Below are positions 58,031 to 64,000 of a stretch of 64,000 nt of DNA, in pieces; the first letter of the stretch is position 1, and each line of letters begins with the position of its first letter. The stretch lies in the NCBI GenBank assembly GCA_031772625.1, contig CM062816.1, positions 628,982,992 through 629,046,991 on the forward strand. The letters run 5' to 3'. A program made the position numbers and the translations under genes. Origin of the DNA: Pinus tabuliformis. Its lineage: Eukaryota > Streptophyta > Pinopsida > Pinales > Pinaceae. The notes beneath the pieces are model-generated. The model was given only the letters and a program-made list of their open reading frames with translations. It did no database searches and was not told the origin of the DNA.

Positions 58031-59709
58031 TGAGAGGCATTATGCTTAAAAAACCATGTACAATTTACAGAAGGAAAGAAATATTCTTTGTAATGGTATC
58101 CATTCTTAGAAATGAGTTAGACCAAGGAGTCCATCCTAGAGAAAAAGTGTAATCTTTAATAATGCTTACATTGTTCCCAAATTTACTTCTACAGGTGTAG
58201 GTTATTCAACATAATAATCCTTAGCAACAAGAGCTAATCGACCTTAACTAAATCACACATAATCACTTGTTATCGTGTACTTGAAAATGAGTTACTTATA
58301 GAAAAGTATATTTATTCTCATGGTAAAGGTAGTTTCTAGCTCTTCTAATTATATATACTTTGACAACCTTCCAAGAAGATTCCACTAGCGTGTATATACA
58401 ATTGCACAATTTTGTAGTTTTAACCATTGAGATTTTTCCCATGTCTGGTTAAGTGGATAGTGGATCCTCAAAAATGTAATATCATATATGATATTATGTG
58501 GATACAAAATTCCTTCCTTGCTTTATTTAGTTTCCATGTATTTTTCACTTCACCCTGTTACCATAAGGGAAAATTCATTGGTTGGGTATGATCAATGATA
58601 TGTAGAGAATTTGGTCATATTTTTACATATAAAGGCCACCAAGGAGGAACTATTAATTGTGATGTATTCCTTTCTTGAATTACTATTACTATATTTTGAT
58701 GAGATTGGATTTGTGAGGTGGGTTAATATTCAATGTTAAGACTCATCTTAAACACCTGAGAAGTCTCTTGTACTGAACACATTTTGTTGAATTCTGAGTG
58801 ACCTCCCTCTAGAAACTTGAGTCACATTTGTGCTAAGGAGCATATTTTAATATGGTATTTCTACATCTTTTGTTATATTTCCTCTAAGTTGTAGGAATTG
58901 TAACAAACATAACTTTTTCTCACGTCTTAGCAACTAGTTCTTCAACAAATACAATACTAGGGGCACATTAATGGGTGGTAAGGTCACAAGTATTTAAATT
59001 AAAGAGGTTGTAATAATAGGTTGTCTTTTAAATGCATGTCAGGGTTCCAACAATGTGAATTTACCATAATGCTTTAGATTTTTAGGACTAAACTAAGGTT
59101 TTGTTGATTTACCTAATGAGGTTACTGCTGTAAATATTTCCTTTTGAACAGATGGAAAGTTAAAAAAATTTACATGTTACACTATTTAGTAGAAATTGGA
59201 TAGGTATGGCACATTGGATGACCTCTTAGTTGATCACAAGGCTTTCGAAAAATCCATATAGTTTGACCTGGAAAAATCTAGTAGAATTACTAGGACCACT
59301 GCAACTAGTAACATAGAGAAGAGGGATTGACCAATTAGGAAACTAGTTTTTGGGGTTTTCCCAATGGTTATTGACATTTGGTAGAGGTCCACAGGTTGGT
59401 TGATAATGGTAGTTGCTGGATAATAGAAAAAAATTGTATTTTTTTGCTAATTGATGCCTAAAAGGATAAATGTATAAATTTTAAAGTTTCCTTGTTTGAC
59501 ATATCATAGTCAGTAGTGTCAATTTTAGTATTTTTCATTTAACTATGACTGAGCCATAGTGAAGTGGATCACACTCATCCAGGGGAAGACAGGCTGACAT
59601 GGACGAAATGATTTTTTTTGTGTTTTGAACTTTTGGGTGTCAAATGGTCTCTTTAACATTGAGGAACTTTCTATGATCTAATGAGAATCTATTATTCATC
59701 AGTGGAAGG
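58031..59709. other. intergenic DNA without a recognisable gene
   Basis: No coding trace, repeat or terminus could be supported in either strand. Confidence 0.45.
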
Positions 59710-61835
59710 TGTAACACCCTCCTCCCACATCTACCTAGGTAAAGGACCAACTTGGGTAAACATGTGATGAGAAGTTATTATGATATGATTCAACTCCCTA
59801 TGCGTCAGTTAAGGAAGTGAAACTAGTGCAACACATCACTCAAGTAAATAATTCATGAGACCAACATAATATTTGATGAATCAAAACCTTGGATGCTCCC
59901 TTGATATGGATTAGGGTGCATCTAGGAGGCTCTAGATGCTCCCATAATAAGGGAAAGCGAGTGTTGGAGGACTTTTTTCCCCAGTGCTTTACCCGCGACT
60001 ACATGATTTTTATCACTTTTTTAGGCCTAGAGCCCAATTCAGTGCCCAAAACCCAATGATACCTTCAGAGATGAATTTACACTACAAAACAATGATACAT
60101 TTGCAAAAACAGTGTCAAGGACTAGACTCAAGGCCTACTAGACATGACAAGCATTTCGTCAAACTTGTCACAAACATGAAAGCTACATATCTTAACAACA
60201 TGGCTGAGCATAGAGGTCTCATACTTATATGACAATCGCTAAGAAGCATTGATGCCTTAATGCATTAGATGTAACTTCATCTATTAGGCCATAGACACAT
60301 TTTCATTCATTCACAGGTAAAAACATGATGAGTGCCATACATAGCCACTATCATAATACATGTTCATAACCAACATAATAGCAATGAAAATACCAAGGAA
60401 ACAACAACCAAATAATCCATATATAAACCAATATAATAATCATGAATTAATAAGGAGAAATAACCTCATATTAGTGATGCAAAGGTTGACCAGGTTTGGG
60501 ACTTCCACAAACCACTCGACCATAGACATGGCTGAGCCAAATATCTCATCATCCAGTCACCCCTATGCCATATTCCAAGAATGAATGTGGGATATCATTG
60601 AACAATCCATAAACACTAAACCGGGGATTCTAGAGGCCAACCCACCTCAACCCATCAAAAAGTGATTCCACCTCACGATCATACATCACAAACTATCACC
60701 ATATTGGTATATACCCAATCTGTCTAGGGCTTCAGAGCATTTGTTCCAACCGGGCTTATAGGACTAATAACTCAAACCACGTCTATTACCAGGCTCTAGA
60801 GTGCTTTTCCAACCAAGGCTCTAGGACTAGTAACTCAACCCACAACTATTGCCAAACTCTAGATCGTTTGTCCAACCAAGGCTCCAAGACTAGTAACTCA
60901 ACCCTCCAAGGGCTCTAGAGTGTTTCTCCAACCAAGGTTGTAGGACTAATAACTCAACTCAAGTTGTTACAAGGATCCATAAAATTTTTCCAACCAAGGA
61001 TCCAGGACTAGTAACTCAACCGAAGCCGTTTTAGGGCTTCCAGACTGCTTTTTCAACCAAGGCTCCAGGAACTAATAACTCAACCCATAGCCAAAGAAAC
61101 ATGAGAACAAACCAGAAAACAAAAGGAAATGAACCCACAACACCATGGCTATCTAGGAAATGGCAAGGTTAGGAAAATCCACTGTCAATCCAAGAAATAA
61201 TCAATGCCAATGACAAATCATGACCAATAAACCACATGCATATGCCATGCATACCAAAACTAGCGAGGAAAACATACATGCAACTTGGTACTTTCAAGAA
61301 AAACCTGTTGTAGCTATTGATCCCGATTTCCTCTTGCACTTTCCTATTCTTCCTTTGCCTTCTTTTTCTCAGCATCCAAGTATGCCACACTCTCTAAGAG
61401 TGCTCCAAGAAAACTCGAAGTGTCCAAGAGAATGAGAGAGAGAATATAGTGAGAGCTACAAAATTGAACTGACAAAAGGTTACACTGACCAGTCTTGAGA
61501 AAAAGCTTGCCAACTGATCCTCACAAGCCTTTTTTATCAATTAGGCTTCTATTTTCTTCATTTTCCATTATTTTCCTTCAATTTCCTCCTCACATATAAC
61601 CTGTGACCTTTCACCTTCATTTTCTCCTAATTTCCATTATTTTCATAAATAAATGTGCCAAAAATGCCATTTTTCCTTTCCAAAGCCTTTTCCATTTCCT
61701 TTTCCATTTTTCTTAGCCATAATAAATTGAATAAACACCCACAAGGATGTTTTTCCCACCATTCAGTTTGGAATATGTGTCCCATGATCGTGGTCTTATA
61801 TATTTTTACATGGATTTTTAACCAAAGTTGTTACA
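59710..61835 (-). repeat. probable 3' LTR of a minus-strand retrotransposon (2.1 kb)
   Basis: Both ends carry the inverted heptamer TGTAACA/TGTTACA. On the minus strand the LTR starts TGTAACAACTTTGG at 61835 and ends GGAGGAGGGTGTTACA at 59710, a common plant LTR terminus. The bases just before its start on the minus strand, AAGGGGGAGGGTTC (61849-61836), form a polypurine tract. This fixes the orientation and makes it a 3' LTR whose interior runs to the right beyond the window. The gypsy or copia class is not known. Confidence 0.6.
60715..61085. repeat. six tandem ~62-bp units inside the LTR
   Basis: CCAACCAAGGCTCTAGGACT followed by AGTAACTCAACC marks units near 60761, 60824, 60887, 60943, 61005 and 61068. 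Each also holds GGGCTCTAGAGTG-like sequence. They are diverged and non-coding. Confidence 0.8.
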
Positions 61836-63178
61836 GAACCCTCCCCCTTGGGGGAACACCTTCCTCAGTGTTCAATGACACTTATAAACCAACAAACCAC
61901 TGAAAACAAAACATATTACCTATGGATCTTTATAACACAACATGTTGTAGTATTTAAAATGAACTCTGCTGAACCATGATAAACATAACGTTTACTGGAG
62001 GTTTATAACACAACTCATTACATTATTTACAACAATAACCCCATATACACACATACACATTTTCTTCACCTAACAAATAATCATGATGTCTATGGAGCTT
62101 TATAAATCTAGCTCGATACAATATTTACAATAACATACACATATAAACATATGCACATTTTCTCAACCAACAAATAAAAGGATACGATGCCAATATCAAT
62201 CAACAAGGGAATCCAGAGGCTCACACCTCCACCCTCAAAAGTAATACTGGGGTTCACCTCCTTGCCAAGAAGTCCAGAATCCAATGTCAAAGTCAAATAT
62301 GCATCCATTGTCCAGTGCTACAATCCCACACTATTTTCCTATCAGTGAACAATTACCGACTCATTGTTCCTGGGTTCACTCCCAATGTGCGTCTGGTTCC
62401 ATATGGAAATTCTAATGAGTGAAAAAATATATCCTTAACCTTCCCTTCTCTACTACATAGTCCCTCGGGCAACCCGACCACCTCCTTTTTTGCAACCATA
62501 CACCTTCCAAGTTCTGTTGGCACCCCCATCCTAGGTAGTCCATCCCTCGGCAAGGTTTCCTCACATTGGAAGGTCTAGAAACCAAGGCATATCCCTGCCT
62601 CAAGCCATCCTATCAATCATATAATTCTCATGGAAATCAATGGACACTATTGGGTACCAATGTCCCATAATGGACTTGCTCATAAATACTTTACCAACAT
62701 ATGAGTGCCTGTTTCCAATTGATTTTATTGTTGTTGTTAATGATTTCCATCAGTTTCGACCACCCAACGAGGCATTTTATGCTTTCCTGTACTAAGAACA
62801 TAATTTCCATTATATTCAAAATATTTTGAATAACCTCAAATCATACCTCATTGGTGGCCTGTCAACAAGTACACCTGCAATTTTGTTCGTTTTCTGTCAC
62901 AACAAGTCAAAATGACATGTTTGAAAAAATCATCATGTATAGACATATCACATCAGGTTATCTCAAAAAACAACCATCATAGGTCAAAATCATAAATCAC
63001 ATGTAATAATCATAAGCCAAATCATATATCACATGAAATCATCATAGACCAGAATTATAAATCACATGCATAATAAAACTGAAATAAAATACTGATACTT
63101 ATCCTTTAATCAATCCTTAGCTTATACCTTTGTCTTTATTTCATACACACTCTGGATCGGTTTCCACACCCGAGCAAC
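61836..63178 (-). other. interior of the minus-strand element, no recognised domain
   Basis: After the polypurine tract, the minus strand has a short protein-like stretch at 62553-62353 (LPRMGVPTELGRCMVAKKEV, FPYGTRRTLGVNPGTMSR) with no motif I know. No gag or pol signature is visible in the remaining 1.3 kb, which suggests a non-autonomous element or the region after pol. Confidence 0.35.
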
Positions 63179-64000
63179 ACCCAATTCATTCTCCTCAACC
63201 ATGTGCACATAACATAGTGTGCATCACACACATACAACCACACACGACATACAACACCATGAAATACATTCACCTACACCTGACATACAACACATACACC
63301 TACACCTAGTGTACAAAAAAACACAATACATACACCTACATTTAGTGTACACCACAACACAATACACACACCTACACCTGATGTACACCACAATACATAT
63401 ATGTACACAGAGTACAACACAATGAATACACATGTCATGATACCACGACTACACAATGCACATACATAGTATTGCATGCCTGTAACATAGCATGTATGAC
63501 ATGCACACGATACCACATGTACACCAGTACAATATGTATAACATGTACACAGTACCACTTGTACATTGCACCACCTGCACAATATGTGCATAACATCACG
63601 TGTACACAAAAACACTTGCATAACGTGTACATAATGCCATATGTATGCCGCATCACCTTTACAATTTGTACACAATACCACATGTACACAACACCACATG
63701 CACAACATGTACACAACACCACATGTACACAACGCAGCATGCATGATATGCACACAACTCACATGTACAACATGTACACAACATCCTGTGCACACAACAC
63801 CACACGTACAATCATGCACACAACACCATATGTACATAGCACTGCATCTACAAAATTTACTAGCATCATATGTAGAAAACACTAAATATCAAACATGCTC
63901 ATAGAACCATATGCATGCAATGCCACATATCCAACATGCGCACAATATGATATGTACACAACACCACATATCCAACATGTACATAACACCATATATAAAC
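63179..64000. repeat. A/C-rich degenerate satellite
   Basis: The segment is built from CACATGTACACAACACCA-like and CACCTACACCTGATGTACAC-like words repeated irregularly every 15-35 bp to the window end. The plus strand has very little G outside GTAC/ATG words. Long open frames on both strands arise only from this repetition and are not genes. Confidence 0.8.

Noticed and set aside
63219..63904. Long overlapping open frames on both strands, up to 202 codons, Cys- or Thr/His-rich
   Set aside because: They follow from the A/C-rich satellite, which avoids stop codons in several frames. There is no domain, and composition is that of the repeat.
63179..64000. CRISPR-like array
   Set aside because: Units are degenerate, spacing is irregular, there are no unique spacers, and the context is a plant retrotransposon.

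Overview
The window looks like a stretch of a very large, repeat-filled seed-plant nuclear genome, most probably a gymnosperm. The evidence is many old Ty1/copia and Ty3/gypsy LTR retrotransposons, LINE ORF1 pieces of the DUF4283 type, long AT-rich intergenic DNA and almost no host genes. The species cannot be named from the sequence alone. No intact host gene is present. The best host-gene trace is a broken 3' exon of a BAHD acyltransferase (43130-43560, minus). A weak LEA-like coding trace (17033-17457) and an unidentified minus-strand protein pseudogene (11400-14220) are less certain.

Layout. 1-2440: AT-rich DNA, then two remnants of copia pol with LTR pieces. 2440-9560: a composite repeat block with tandem copies at the left, an inverted copy at the right, and a GC-rich core between an A-rich and a T-rich arm. 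9700-10400: a tandem duplication. 11400-14220: a decayed minus-strand coding region. 17458-27086: a nested pair, in which a 2.9-kb shuffled chromovirus has a 6.7-kb copia element (20089-26802) inserted in its 3' LTR. 27087-29627: a copia RNase H remnant and its LTR. 29630-30750 and 38840-39976: two direct copies of an unclassified 1.1-kb repeat. 33702-34935: a probable copia LTR. 34936-36835: a LINE on the minus strand. 37675-38080 and 42110-42450: two related promoter/first-exon-like modules. 43130-44943: the BAHD remnant beside a minus-strand copia remnant. 49718-57182: a minus-strand LTR element that carries gag but no recognisable pol, apparently inserted in a LINE ORF1. 59710-64000: the 3' LTR and internal DNA of another minus-strand element, ending in an A/C-rich satellite.

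The coding pieces do not form an operon or pathway. They are the layered record of retrotransposon insertion, recombination and decay. The most unusual structures are an array of alternating perfect hairpins inside the nested copia element (25034-25499), the reordered mini-chromovirus that retains gag, RNase H and a chromodomain (17791-20034), and a fold-back copy of a gag fragment inside the 5' LTR of the gag-only element (55383-55437).
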